A stretch of 64,000 nt of DNA, taken from contig NZ_DATMFZ010000083.1 of NCBI RefSeq assembly GCF_035556675.1, positions 6,409-70,408 of the forward strand, written 5' to 3'. The DNA comes from Geminicoccus sp035556675 (lineage in GTDB: Bacteria > Pseudomonadota > Alphaproteobacteria > Geminicoccales > Geminicoccaceae). The number at the start of each line of letters is the position of its first letter. The first letter of the stretch is position 1. Shown here piece by piece: positions 51,525 through 61,156 of this stretch. The notes below the pieces were generated by a model. It saw only the letters and a list, made by a program, of their open reading frames with translations, was not told the DNA's origin and did not search any database. The translations under genes and the position numbers were made by a program.

Positions 51525-52690
51525 TCAGCCGCCGCTCTCTGCCCGGGCGAACCAGCGGTCCAGGATCGCACGGTAGCAGCGGGCGAGCGAATGGACGTCG
51601 TCGGTGCGCACCCGCTCGTCGACCTGGTGCATGGTCTGGCCGACCAGCCCCAGCTCGATCACCGGGCAGTAGTTCTTCACGAAGCGCGCGTCCGAGGTGC
51701 CGCCGCTGGTGGACGGCTCGGGCCGGACGCCGAACACGGCTTCGGCCGCCTCGGCCACCAGGTCGGTGAACGGGCCGGGGCCGGTCAGGAACGCATCGCC
51801 GCTCGAATGGAGCTCCAGCCGGTAGCTGCCGCCGACCGCGTCGCAGTGCCGGCGCAGCCAGGCCTCCAGCCGGTCCCGGTCCTGCAGGTCGTTGTAGCGG
51901 ATGTTGAAGCGTGCGGTCGCCTCGCCCGGGATGACGTTGCTGGCCGGGTTGCCGATGTCGATCGAGGTGACCTGGAGGTTGGTCGGCTCGAAGAACTCGG
52001 TACCCCCGTCGATCGGCTCGGCCAGGATGGCCGAGAGCATCCGCACCAGCCGGTGCGCCGGGTTGTCGGCGCGATGCGGGTAGGCGGTGTGGCCCTGCCG
52101 GCCCTCCACCACCAGCACCCCGTTGGCCGAGCCGCGCCGGCCGACCTTCATCATGTCGCCGTTGCGCTGCACCGAGGTCGGCTCGCCGACCAGGCAGGCA
52201 TCTGGGCGGTGGCCGTGCGCGTCCATCCATTGCAGCAGGGGCTCGGTGCCGTTGACCGCGGGCCCCTCCTCGTCGCCGGTGATCACGAAGGACACCGAGC
52301 CCCTGGCCGGCCGGCCGTGCTCGGCGAGATAGCCCGCCACCGCGGCCAGGAAGCAGGCGACCCCGCTCTTCATGTCGGCGGCACCGCGGCCGTAGAGCAG
52401 CCCGTCCACCACCTCGCCGCCGAACGGGTCGTGCGTCCAGGCCGAGGGATCGCCCGGCGGCACCACGTCGACATGGCCGGCGAACGCCAGATGCGGCCCG
52501 GTGCCGCCCAGCCTTGCGAACAGGTTCTCGACCGGCACCGTGCCTTCCGCCTGGAAGGCGATCCGCTCCACGGCGAAGCCCAGGCCCGCCAGCCGGTCCT
52601 GCAGGAGGTCCAGGGAGCTGCCGGCCTCGGGTGTCACCGAGCGGCAGCGGATCAGTTCGGCGGTCAGTGCCACCGGGTCGATGCTGGCCA

Positions 52691-52691
<1 letters not shown>
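51525..52691 (-). CDS. dapE: succinyl-diaminopimelate desuccinylase
   Basis: DapE (388 aa) releases succinate from N-succinyl-LL-diaminopimelate in lysine and cell-wall synthesis. It is a di-zinc M20 enzyme: LAFAGHVDVVPPGD (His/Asp, about 67-80), GRGAADMKSGVACF (metal-bridging Asp, about 100-113), and ITGDEEGPAVNGTE (catalytic Glu). The C-terminal ligand is in TSGGTSDARFVK. The ATG overlaps the dapD stop by one base (TGATG). Confidence 0.96.
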
Positions 52692-53539
<848 letters not shown>

Positions 53540-53661
53540 TCCCATCCTCGCGAGCGCGGCCGTACACTAGTGGCGGCGGTTGCAGCGTCAATCCAGCCCT
53601 TGGCAGGGGCCGGATGCCCGCGGCGGGGCCGATGGTCGAAGGTTCGGAGGGGGCGAGAGCG

Positions 53662-55095
53662 GTGACGCAAGCGGTGCCGGGGCTGCCGGCGGAACTCGTG
53701 GCCGAGCTGCGCGCAGCGCTCGATGACCTAGCACTCCTGACCGAGCCCGAGCACGTGGCCCCCTACCTCACCGATTTCTGGCACCTGTCGACCGGGTCGA
53801 GCCCGCTCGTGGCGCGCCCGGCCGATCCCGCCGGGGTGCAGGCGGTGGTGCGGGCCTGTCGCCGGCATCGCGTGCCGATCGTCACGCAGTCCGGCAATAC
53901 CGGCCTGGTCGGCGGCAACATTCCGGATAGCAGCGGCCGCCAGCTGGTCCTGAACCTGGAGCGGCTGAACCGGATCCGCTCCGTCTCGCCGTCCGGCGAC
54001 CATCTGGTCGCCGAGGCCGGCTGCGTGCTGGCCGAGGTGCAGGCGGCGGCCGAGCGGATCGACCGGCTGTTCCCGCTCTCGCTGGGGGCCGAGGGCAGCT
54101 GCCGGATCGGCGGCAATGTCGCGACCAACGCCGGGGGCATCAACGTGCTCCGCTACGGCATGACCCGGCGCCTGGTCCTGGGCCTGGAGGTGGTGCTGGC
54201 CGACGGCACGCTCTGGAACGGCCTGCGGGCATTGCCCAAGGACAATACCGGCTATGACCTGAAGCAGGTCTTCATCGGCTCGGAAGGCACGCTCGGGATC
54301 GTGACCGCGGCCACGCTGGCACTCTCGCCCAGGCCGCGGGAACGCCATGATCTCTGGCTGGCGGTGGCCACGCCGGCTGCCGCGGTGGAGCTGCTCCAGC
54401 TGTTCCGCAGCCGGCTGGGCGACACGATCTCGGCCTTCGAGCTGATCGCCGATCCCGGGGTGGAGGCGGCCGAGGCAGCGTTCGGCATCCGGCTGGTCGA
54501 GGGACGCCATCCCTGGCACGTGCTGGCGACCGTGGCCTGGAGCTTCCCCGACGGGCTGATGGCGCATGTGGAGGCGGTGCTCGAGGCGGCGATGGAGCAG
54601 GGCCTGGTGCTGGACGGAACGATCGCCCAGAACGACGCGCAGCGGGCCCAGATGTGGCAGGTGCGCGAGGGCCAGTCCGAGGCCATGACCCGGACGGGCT
54701 CGGTCTGGCGCTCCGACGTGGCGGTCGCGACCGACCGGATCCCGGAGCTGATCGAGCGCTGCGAGGCGATCCTGCCGCGGGTACGCCCGGGCATCGTCCT
54801 GTTCCCGTTCGGCCACCTGGGTGACGGCAACCTGCACGTCAACGTGCTGGCAAAAGCGCCGGACCGGCTCGGTCCGGAGGACCGGACGAGGCTGCAGGAC
54901 GCGCTGTTCGACATCGTGGCGGCCATGGACGGCTCGTTCTCGGCCGAGCACGGCATCGGGCGCTGGAAGCGGGGAGCGCTGGACCGGCTGAAGGATCCGG
55001 TCGAGCGGCTTCTGATGGCGCGGCTCAAGCGCGCCCTGGACCCGGACGGCATCCTGAACCCCGGCGTCATCACCGATCCGGAGCTTGCGCCATGA
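53662..55095 (+). CDS. FAD-binding oxidase (D-2-hydroxyacid dehydrogenase-like)
   Basis: A 477-aa flavoprotein of the FAD_binding_4/FAD-oxidase_C type, similar to D-lactate and D-2-hydroxyglutarate dehydrogenases. The FAD site is in VPIVTQSGNTGLVGG (about 73-87) and SLGAEGSCRIGGNVATNAGG (about 139-158). The C-terminal FPFGHLGDGNLHVNV carries metal-binding histidines, and FSAEHGIGRWK is also typical. The GTG is chosen because GGAGGGGG lies eight bases upstream. It overlaps the macrodomain gene by four bases, and an acyl-CoA dehydrogenase follows. Confidence 0.9.
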   Translation: MTQAVPGLPAELVAELRAALDDLALLTEPEHVAPYLTDFWHLSTGSSPLVARPADPAGVQAVVRACRRHRVPIVTQSGNTGLVGGNIPDSSGRQLVLNLERLNRIRSVSPSGDHLVAEAGCVLAEVQAAAERIDRLFPLSLGAEGSCRIGGNVATNAGGINVLRYGMTRRLVLGLEVVLADGTLWNGLRALPKDNTGYDLKQVFIGSEGTLGIVTAATLALSPRPRERHDLWLAVATPAAAVELLQLFRSRLGDTISAFELIADPGVEAAEAAFGIRLVEGRHPWHVLATVAWSFPDGLMAHVEAVLEAAMEQGLVLDGTIAQNDAQRAQMWQVREGQSEAMTRTGSVWRSDVAVATDRIPELIERCEAILPRVRPGIVLFPFGHLGDGNLHVNVLAKAPDRLGPEDRTRLQDALFDIVAAMDGSFSAEHGIGRWKRGALDRLKDPVERLLMARLKRALDPDGILNPGVITDPELAP

Positions 55096-55604
55096 CCAGG
55101 TTCGAGGTGATCGAGGCCGACATCACCACGCTCGACGTGGACGCGATCGTGAACGCGGCGAACGGCCAGCTCCTGCCGGGCGGCGGGGTGTGCGGCGCCA
55201 TCCACCGGACGGCTGGGCCCGAGCTGGCTGAAGCCTGCACGAGCCTCGCCCCCTGCCCCACCGGTGAGGTCCGCGCCACACCGGGATTCCGTCTGCCGGC
55301 ACGGTTCGTGATCCATGCGGTGGGCCCGGTCTGGCAGGGCGGGACTGCGGGTGAGGACAGGCAGCTCGCCGCGTGCTATCGCGCCGCCATCGCCGAGGCG
55401 GCGCAGCTGGGCGCGGCGTCGATCGCCTTTCCGGCGATCTCGACCGGCATCTACGGCTATCCGCCGGAGCAGGCGGCCCGAGTGGCGGTGACGGCCGTGC
55501 GCGAGGCGGCCCATCGCCACCCCGCGGTGGCACGGGTCGTGTTCGCCTGCTTTGGCCAGGACAGTGCCCGGCTGCACCGCGAAGCCCTGGAGGTCCTCCA
55601 TTGA
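55092..55604 (+). CDS. macrodomain protein (O-acetyl-ADP-ribose deacetylase-like)
   Basis: A 170-aa stand-alone macrodomain close to YmdB/MacroD. The N-terminal ADITTLDVDAIVNAANGQLL holds the Asn of the catalytic NAAN motif, followed by GGGVCGAIHRTAG, which binds the diphosphate (the catalytic Asp of MacroD is not obvious here; Cys occupies the nearby position). AFPAISTGIYGYP is the second ligand loop. Its ATG overlaps the oxidase stop by four bases, and its stop overlaps the acyl-CoA dehydrogenase start by four. Confidence 0.9.
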   Translation: MTRFEVIEADITTLDVDAIVNAANGQLLPGGGVCGAIHRTAGPELAEACTSLAPCPTGEVRATPGFRLPARFVIHAVGPVWQGGTAGEDRQLAACYRAAIAEAAQLGAASIAFPAISTGIYGYPPEQAARVAVTAVREAAHRHPAVARVVFACFGQDSARLHREALEVLH

Positions 55605-57220
55605 TCCCGTTCCGTGCACCCGTCGAGGCCCAGCTCCTCACCCTCCAGGCGGTGACCGGTGGTACCGGCCCGGCCGGGCTGGACGACGAGCTGGTCGAGC
55701 AGATCCTGCGCGAGGGCGGCCGGTTCGCCGAGAACGTGCTGGCCCCCCTCAACCAGACCGGCGACCGGGAGGGTACGAGGCTCGATAATGGCGTGGTGCG
55801 CACCGCCAGCGGCTTCGGCGATGCCTGGCGGCAGTTCGGCGAGGCGGGCTGGCTGGGCCTGCCGTTTCCCGAGCAGTTCGGCGGCCAGGGCCTGCCCTGG
55901 TCGGTCGCGACCGCGCTGGCCGACAGCTTCAATGCCGCGAACCTCACCTGGTACCTGGCACCTCTGCTCACCCAGGGTGCGATCGAGGCGATCCTGCACC
56001 ATGCCTCCGACGAGCTGAAGGAGCGCTATCTCCACGACATGGTGAGCGGCCGGGCGAGCGGGGCCATGTGCCTGACCGAGCCGCAGGCCGGCTCCGACCT
56101 CGGCACGCTGCGCTCACGTGCCGAGCCTGTGGGCGATGGCAGCTACCGGATCACCGGGCAGAAGATCTTCATCACCTTCGGCGACCACGACTATGTCGAT
56201 CAGGTGGTGCATCTGGTGCTGGCCCGCCTGCCCGACGCGCCGCCCGGCAGCCGCGGCATCTCCCTGTTCCTGGTGCCGAAGCTCTTGCCGGACGGCAGCC
56301 GCAACGACTGGCGGGTCGCCGGGCTGGAGCACAAGCTGGGCATCCACGGCTCGCCCACCTGCGTGATCGCCTATGGCGATGGCGGCGGTGCCATAGGCTG
56401 GATGGTCGGCCCGCCCAATGGCGGCCTGCGCTGCATGTTCACCATGATGAACAATGCCCGGCTCAATGTCGGTGTGGAGGGGCTGGGCGTCATGGAGATG
56501 GCGACCCAGGCGGCAGTGGCTTATGCGGCCGAGCGCCGCCAGGGCCGGCGCGGCGGCGAGACCGTCACGATCGACCAGCACCCGGACGTCGCCCTGACGC
56601 TTGCCCGGATGCAGGCGACCACCGCGGCCGCGCGGGGCATCTGCTACCTCACCGCTTCGGCCCTGGATCAGGGGGACGCAGCGCTGGCCGGCCTGCTGAC
56701 ACCGGTCGCCAAGGCCTGGTGCACCGACCGGGCGGTGGAGCTGGCCTCCGATGCGATCCAGGTCCATGGCGGCATGGGCTTCATCGAGGAGACCGGGGTC
56801 GCCCAGCTCTATCGCGACGCCCGGATCCTGCCGATCTACGAGGGCACCAACGGCATCCAGGCCCAGGATCTGGTGGCCCGCAAGCTGCCCATGGAAGACG
56901 GGCAGGTGGCGGAGCGCCTGTTCGCGCGGATCGAGGCCCGGCTGGCGGAGCTGCCGGACGGTGCGGAACTGGCGCCGGCCCTGGCCACGGCACGGGCCGC
57001 CACGGCCCATCTTCTCCAGGCTTCCGCGGACGACCAGGCGGCCGGCGCCACCGCTTACCTGCGGCTGCTGGGTGATCTGGTGGGCGGCTGGCTGCTCGGC
57101 GAATGCGCCGCCCGCTCGGCCGACCATCGACGTCTTGCCGGCTACTGGGTGCGGCGGGTCCTGCCCCATGGCCCGGCCCTGTGCGCGGCGGTGGAGGCAG
57201 GCGCTCGCGACATCGCGTGA
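55601..57220 (+). CDS. acyl-CoA dehydrogenase
   Basis: An FAD-dependent acyl-CoA dehydrogenase (539 aa) of the larger type with a C-terminal extension, as in 3-methylmercaptopropionyl-CoA dehydrogenase (DmdC) relatives. Motifs are MCLTEPQAGSDLGTLRSRAE (about 151-170), ITGQKIFITFGDHD, and the catalytic Glu in RDARILPIYEGTNGIQAQDL (about 405-424). The TTG start is supported by TGGAGG seven bases upstream and by the four-base overlap with the macrodomain stop. The natural acyl group is unknown. Confidence 0.92.
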   Translation: MIPFRAPVEAQLLTLQAVTGGTGPAGLDDELVEQILREGGRFAENVLAPLNQTGDREGTRLDNGVVRTASGFGDAWRQFGEAGWLGLPFPEQFGGQGLPWSVATALADSFNAANLTWYLAPLLTQGAIEAILHHASDELKERYLHDMVSGRASGAMCLTEPQAGSDLGTLRSRAEPVGDGSYRITGQKIFITFGDHDYVDQVVHLVLARLPDAPPGSRGISLFLVPKLLPDGSRNDWRVAGLEHKLGIHGSPTCVIAYGDGGGAIGWMVGPPNGGLRCMFTMMNNARLNVGVEGLGVMEMATQAAVAYAAERRQGRRGGETVTIDQHPDVALTLARMQATTAAARGICYLTASALDQGDAALAGLLTPVAKAWCTDRAVELASDAIQVHGGMGFIEETGVAQLYRDARILPIYEGTNGIQAQDLVARKLPMEDGQVAERLFARIEARLAELPDGAELAPALATARAATAHLLQASADDQAAGATAYLRLLGDLVGGWLLGECAARSADHRRLAGYWVRRVLPHGPALCAAVEAGARDIA

Positions 57221-57237
57221 CCGTCGCGGTTGCCAGT

Positions 57238-57259
57238 GCGCCCGGCTCACCCCGGGCGC
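57238..57259. terminator. hairpin between convergent acyl-CoA dehydrogenase and LprI-like genes
   Basis: GCGCCCGG and CCGGGCGC form an 8-bp stem around a 6-base loop, 18 bases after the acyl-CoA dehydrogenase stop. No T-tract follows. The position between convergent genes fits a terminator. Confidence 0.5.
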
Positions 57260-57307
57260 CGGCTGACCGGATCGTCGGCAATGATCCGCTGTTCTTGCCG
57301 CAGGCGC

Positions 57308-58096
57308 TCAGTCCAGGCGGTGCCGCGTCTCGTAGCTCTGCTGCAGCTTTCCGTCCGCCCAGACGTAGCGCAGCCAGCAGGTCTGGTCCGCCGGCAGGTC
57401 GGGGCACTGCTCGTCGCTGACCCAGACCGACGCTTCCAGCCCGTCGGCCTGCTGCGCCAGGCTCGGCGCCCCGCCCGTCGTGGTGACCGGACGGAATCCG
57501 GCGGACGACAGGGCCAGGTCGATCCGGCAGCCGGCATTGGCGCAGAAGGCCGTGGCGGCCCCCTCGCATTCCAGCGCTGCCGTGTCGAGCAGGTAGTCGA
57601 GGCTGCCGTCACGGTCGAGGTCGCCCGCCAGCACGGACGGGCGGTCGTCCGGGTCGAACCGGCCACCCAGGCTCCGACACTGCCCCGCATAGTCGATCGC
57701 CGCCACGGGCGTGGGCAGTTCCCCCGGTGCCGCCTCCGTGCTGGCGACGGCGGCGATTCCCTGGCGCAGCTGGTCCTTCAGCGTGGCGATGCGCGTGCGG
57801 TACGCCTTGTCCAGGCAGCCTTGGTCGTCGCCGCAGGCGGCGCGCTCTTTCAGGAACGCTTCCGCCTCGTCCTGGCGGGCACCGCTGGCTCCCATCAGCA
57901 GCGGCAGCTCGCGATAGGCGAACCACAGGCCGCCCATCTCGCTGTCCAGGGCGGAAAGACCGGGATCCGCGCAGACCGCCCGCTCGTCGGCCTGTGCCGC
58001 ACGGGCGCAGTCGAAGCTGGCCGCCTGCCCCGTCGGTGCCAGCAGCAGCCCGGCCATCAGCAGCGGCCCCGCCCAGAGAACTGCGCGCCCGGTCAT
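57308..58096 (-). CDS. exported protein with LprI-like cysteine-rich N-terminal domain
   Basis: A 262-aa protein with a signal peptide (VLWAGPLLMAGLLLAPTGQA). The mature N-terminus (SFDCARAAQADERAVCADP, then LSALDSEMGGLWFAYRE and DQGCLDKAYRTRIATL) matches the LprI/DUF1311-type lysozyme-inhibitor fold, with four spaced cysteines. The C-terminal 140 residues, with more cysteines (CANAGCRIDL, CPDLPADQTCW), have no family I recognise. The ATG is chosen for GGAGG upstream. Lysozyme inhibition is only suggested by similarity of the N-terminal part. Confidence 0.7.
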   Translation of the reverse strand: MTGRAVLWAGPLLMAGLLLAPTGQAASFDCARAAQADERAVCADPGLSALDSEMGGLWFAYRELPLLMGASGARQDEAEAFLKERAACGDDQGCLDKAYRTRIATLKDQLRQGIAAVASTEAAPGELPTPVAAIDYAGQCRSLGGRFDPDDRPSVLAGDLDRDGSLDYLLDTAALECEGAATAFCANAGCRIDLALSSAGFRPVTTTGGAPSLAQQADGLEASVWVSDEQCPDLPADQTCWLRYVWADGKLQQSYETRHRLD

Positions 58097-58233
58097 CGTT
58101 CCATCCCTCCTCGTCCAGCGGCCAATGGAACACACGCGGCAAAATCCGCGCAGGTCAATGGCGGCCGCGTCGCATGGCGCCAGGTCGAGGCCAGCCCGGT
58201 CCCGCCGGCCGACAGTCGGCGCCGGTTTCCCCC

Positions 58234-58503
58234 TCAGCTGGCGCGGGGATGCAGGTGCACCCTCACCTCCGCGGGCCCGGTCGGACGGTGCAGCAGGGCA
58301 CGGTAGAACGCATCGCGGCTGGGCAGCACCTCCACCTGCCGCTCGCTGCCGTCTGGTGCGATGACGCGCAGGCGCATGGGTCTCGGACCGGGTGCGGCAG
58401 ACGGCATCTGGCGCAGGAACAGGAGCGGCAGGAACAGGCAGGGCCAGCCGGCCAGCGTGACCAGCCGGCCGAGTTCGGGAAGGAGCAGGAGCAGGTCGGG
58501 CAT
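58234..58503 (-). CDS. small membrane-anchored protein, unknown
   Basis: An 89-aa protein with a hydrophobic N-terminal third (LVTLAGWPCLFLPLLFL, about 14-30) and a basic C-terminal part (PMRLRVIAPDGSERQVEVLP) that could be a small beta domain. The ATG is preceded by GGAGG. It sits between the his operon end and the LprI-like gene, all on the minus strand. I do not recognise a family. Confidence 0.5.
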   Translation of the reverse strand: MPDLLLLLPELGRLVTLAGWPCLFLPLLFLRQMPSAAPGPRPMRLRVIAPDGSERQVEVLPSRDAFYRALLHRPTGPAEVRVHLHPRAS

Positions 58504-58566
58504 CAGTGCCTCCAGAGGCTCGCCCGATTCCTGCCACGTCCCCGGTAAAGGAAAGATTAAGGCCGT

Positions 58567-59811
58567 TCAGTCCCGCCGGGTCACCCGGCGGTGGCGGCGG
58601 TCCAGATGGCGCTCGACCTCGGCAAGGTCGATGCCCTGGCCGGCCAGGCGCACCAGCGTGAAATAGATCACGTCGGCAGCCTCGTGGACGATGTGATCGT
58701 GCTCGCTCGCCTCGATCAGCTCCTCGCATTCCTCGCGCAACTTGGCCGCGAGCATGGCGGGGTCCTCGAACAGGCGCGCGGTGTAGCTGCCGGGCGGCGG
58801 GTTCGCGCGCCGGTCCTGCAGGAGGCGCGAGAGCGCGCCCAGCCCGCCATCGGCCCCGAAGCAGGTCCGGCAGCCGAGATGGCAGAAGCCTGGGCCGTGC
58901 TGGCGGACGGTGAAGCGCAGCGCGTCGCGGTCGCAGTCCGGCGTGATCGCCAGCAGTTCCTGGACGTCGCCCGAGCTCTCGCCCTTGCGCCAGAGTGCTC
59001 CGCGGGAGCGCGACCAGTAGATGCCGCGCCGCTCGGCCACCGCGTGGCGGATCGATTCCCTGGATGAGTAGACCAGGCCCAGCGCCACGCCGCGCTCGTC
59101 CGCGACCACGGTCGGGATCAGGCCGTCCTGGCGGTCGGAGACCAGCGGGGCGGCGATCGCGTCCCCCAGGTCCATGCGCCCGGAATAGAGGGCCATGCCG
59201 ACCTGGGCATCGGCACCGATCCGGTCGAGCTCGGCCAGTTCCTCGGTCGTGGTGACCCCGCCGGCGATCGTCACCTTGGCGGGTGCCGCGGCCGCGACGA
59301 TCGCACGTGCGAACTCGAGGTCGGTGCCCTCCATCCGGCCCTCGCGCTCGACGAAGGTCACGAGGAAACCGCCGACATATTCCTTCAGCTGGGCGATCCG
59401 GTCGATGACGTTGGCACCGGTGGCCTTGGTCCAGCCCTCCACCACCACCTCGCCGTGCCGCGCGTCCAGGGCCGCGATCAGCCGGTCCTTGGGCAGCTGG
59501 CCGAGCAGCTCGGGCGTGGCCGCGGTGCCGAGGATGATCTTGGCAGCCCCCTTGTTCAGCCAGTGCAGCGCACGCTCGACCGAGCGGATGCCGCCACCCA
59601 CCCGGACGTTGCCCATGGTGATCAGCCGCTCGATCACGGCATCGTTGTCGCCCTTGGACAGGGCCCGGTCGAGGTCGATCACCGCGACGTCGCCGGCCAG
59701 GCGGAAGCGCTCCATGATCGGCGCGGGATCACCCGCGTCGATCGCCTGCTGCTCGCCGCCGATCAGCTGGACGGCATGGCCGCCCTGGAGGTCGATCGAG
59801 GGAACGATCAT
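58567..59811 (-). CDS. hisAIE: HisA-HisI-HisE trifunctional fusion of histidine biosynthesis
   Basis: A 414-aa fusion. Residues 1-221 are a ProFAR isomerase (HisA) barrel: PSIDLQGG with catalytic Asp-7, VGGGIRS, and Asp-117 in AALDARHG. Residues 225-320 are PR-AMP cyclohydrolase (HisI): GLVYSSRESIRHAV, zinc/magnesium site DCDRDALRF, and GPGFCHLGCRTCFG. Residues 324-405 are PR-ATP pyrophosphatase (HisE): LREECEELIEA and HEAADVIYF. It thus covers steps 2, 3 and 4. The HisA part is divergent: the TDIxRDG loop reads TFVEREG. The ATG overlaps the hisF stop by four bases. HisI-HisE fusions are common; joining to HisA is not. Confidence 0.92.
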   Translation of the reverse strand: MIVPSIDLQGGHAVQLIGGEQQAIDAGDPAPIMERFRLAGDVAVIDLDRALSKGDNDAVIERLITMGNVRVGGGIRSVERALHWLNKGAAKIILGTAATPELLGQLPKDRLIAALDARHGEVVVEGWTKATGANVIDRIAQLKEYVGGFLVTFVEREGRMEGTDLEFARAIVAAAAPAKVTIAGGVTTTEELAELDRIGADAQVGMALYSGRMDLGDAIAAPLVSDRQDGLIPTVVADERGVALGLVYSSRESIRHAVAERRGIYWSRSRGALWRKGESSGDVQELLAITPDCDRDALRFTVRQHGPGFCHLGCRTCFGADGGLGALSRLLQDRRANPPPGSYTARLFEDPAMLAAKLREECEELIEASEHDHIVHEAADVIYFTLVRLAGQGIDLAEVERHLDRRHRRVTRRD

Positions 59812-60560
59812 TGCCGCACCACCACGCCCTTGCCGGCCAGATAGGTCTTCACGTCGCCCACGGTCGTGTCGCCGTCATGGAAGATCGAGGCGGCCAGCAC
59901 CGCGTCCGCACCGGCCTCGAAGGCTTCGGCGATATGCTCGGCCGAGTTCGCCCCGCCGCTCGCGATCACCGGGACATGGACAGCACTCGCCACGGCACCG
60001 GTCAGCGCCAGGTCGTAGCCCGAACGGGTGCCGTCCCGGTCCCAGGAGGTGAGCAGGATCTCGCCGGCCCCCAGCTCCTGGGCCTCCTTCGCCCAGGCGA
60101 GCGCGTCCTTGGCCGTACCCTGCCGCCCGCCCTTGACCAGCACCTCGAAGCCCTCGCCAGCCTGCCGCGCGTCGATCGCCAGCACGCAGCACTGGGCGCC
60201 GAAGCGCTCCGAGATCTCGCGGATCAGGCCCGGCCGCTCCACCGCGGCGGTGTTGACGCTGACCTTGTCGGCCCCCGCCTCCAGCAATGCCGCCGCATCC
60301 TCCGCAGTGCGCACGCCGCCGCCGATGGTGAGCGGGATGGACAGGACGGCGCGCACCCGGCGCACGGTCTCGTGCTGGTGGCCGCGCCCCTCCGGGGTGG
60401 CCGCCACGTCCAGGATCACGATCTCGTCGGCGCCCTGCGCCTCGTAGAGGGCCGCGCGCTCCGCCGGATCGCCGGCATCGCGCAGCCCCTGGAAGCGGAC
60501 ACCCTTCACGACCCGGCCGTCCGCCACGTCGAGGCAGGGGATGATGCGCTTGGTGAGCAT
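59808..60560 (-). CDS. hisF: imidazole glycerol phosphate synthase subunit HisF
   Basis: HisF (250 aa) is the cyclase barrel that uses ammonia from HisH to form imidazole glycerol phosphate and AICAR. Motifs are RIIPCLDVADGRVVKGVRF (catalytic Asp-11), LTIGGGVRTAEDAAALLEAG, and the second catalytic Asp in LLTSWDRDGTRSGYDL. The C-terminal VIASGGANSAEHIAEAF is the phosphate site. It starts two bases after the hisH stop and overlaps the HisA fusion. Confidence 0.97.
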   Translation of the reverse strand: MLTKRIIPCLDVADGRVVKGVRFQGLRDAGDPAERAALYEAQGADEIVILDVAATPEGRGHQHETVRRVRAVLSIPLTIGGGVRTAEDAAALLEAGADKVSVNTAAVERPGLIREISERFGAQCCVLAIDARQAGEGFEVLVKGGRQGTAKDALAWAKEAQELGAGEILLTSWDRDGTRSGYDLALTGAVASAVHVPVIASGGANSAEHIAEAFEAGADAVLAASIFHDGDTTVGDVKTYLAGKGVVVRQ

Positions 60561-60562
60561 GC

Positions 60563-61156
60563 TCAGCGCTCCAGGAAGCGGGCCAGGAGCTCCTGGCCAT
60601 AGGTGCCGGACAGTTCGGGATGGAACTGGCAGGACAGGAGGTTACCCGTTTCCAGCCCGGCCACGAACAGCCCGTCATGCTCGGCCAGCGCCACGCTGCA
60701 GCCAGGGGCCGCGAGTGCCCGGTAGCTGTTGGCGAAATAGGCGTAGCCGTCCTGGAGCAGGGTGCAGTCCGGCTGTGCCTCGATCCGGTTCCAGCCGAAC
60801 TGCGGAACCCGCACCTCGTCCGAGAACCGGCCGACATGGGCGTCGATCACGGCCAGACCGCGGATGCCCGGGCTTTCCTCCGAGCTCTTGAACAGGAGCT
60901 GGTGGCCGACGCAGATGCAGACCGTCGGCCGGTCCGCCTCGATCCGGCGCCGCAGGGCCCGGTCCAGCCCCTTCTCGGTAAGCGCCCGCATCGCCGGGCC
61001 GAACGCGCCCACGCCCGGCAGCATGACGTGACTGGCCGTCTCCACCATGACCGGATCGTCGGCCAGCACCGGCTCAGCGCCCAGACGGCGCCAGGCAGCG
61101 CGCACCGAGGCGATGTTGGCGACGCCGGTCGGGACGATCACGACCTGCCGGGTCAT
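60563..61156 (-). CDS. hisH: imidazole glycerol phosphate synthase glutaminase subunit HisH
   Basis: HisH (197 aa) is the class I glutaminase partner of HisF. The nucleophile Cys-82 is in CICVGHQLLF (the usual CLGMQ reads CVGHQ), and the triad is completed by His-179 and Glu-181 in CQFHPELSG. The oxyanion strand is seen in LPGVGAFGPAM. The ATG overlaps the hisB stop by four bases. Confidence 0.95.
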   Translation of the reverse strand: MTRQVVIVPTGVANIASVRAAWRRLGAEPVLADDPVMVETASHVMLPGVGAFGPAMRALTEKGLDRALRRRIEADRPTVCICVGHQLLFKSSEESPGIRGLAVIDAHVGRFSDEVRVPQFGWNRIEAQPDCTLLQDGYAYFANSYRALAAPGCSVALAEHDGLFVAGLETGNLLSCQFHPELSGTYGQELLARFLER

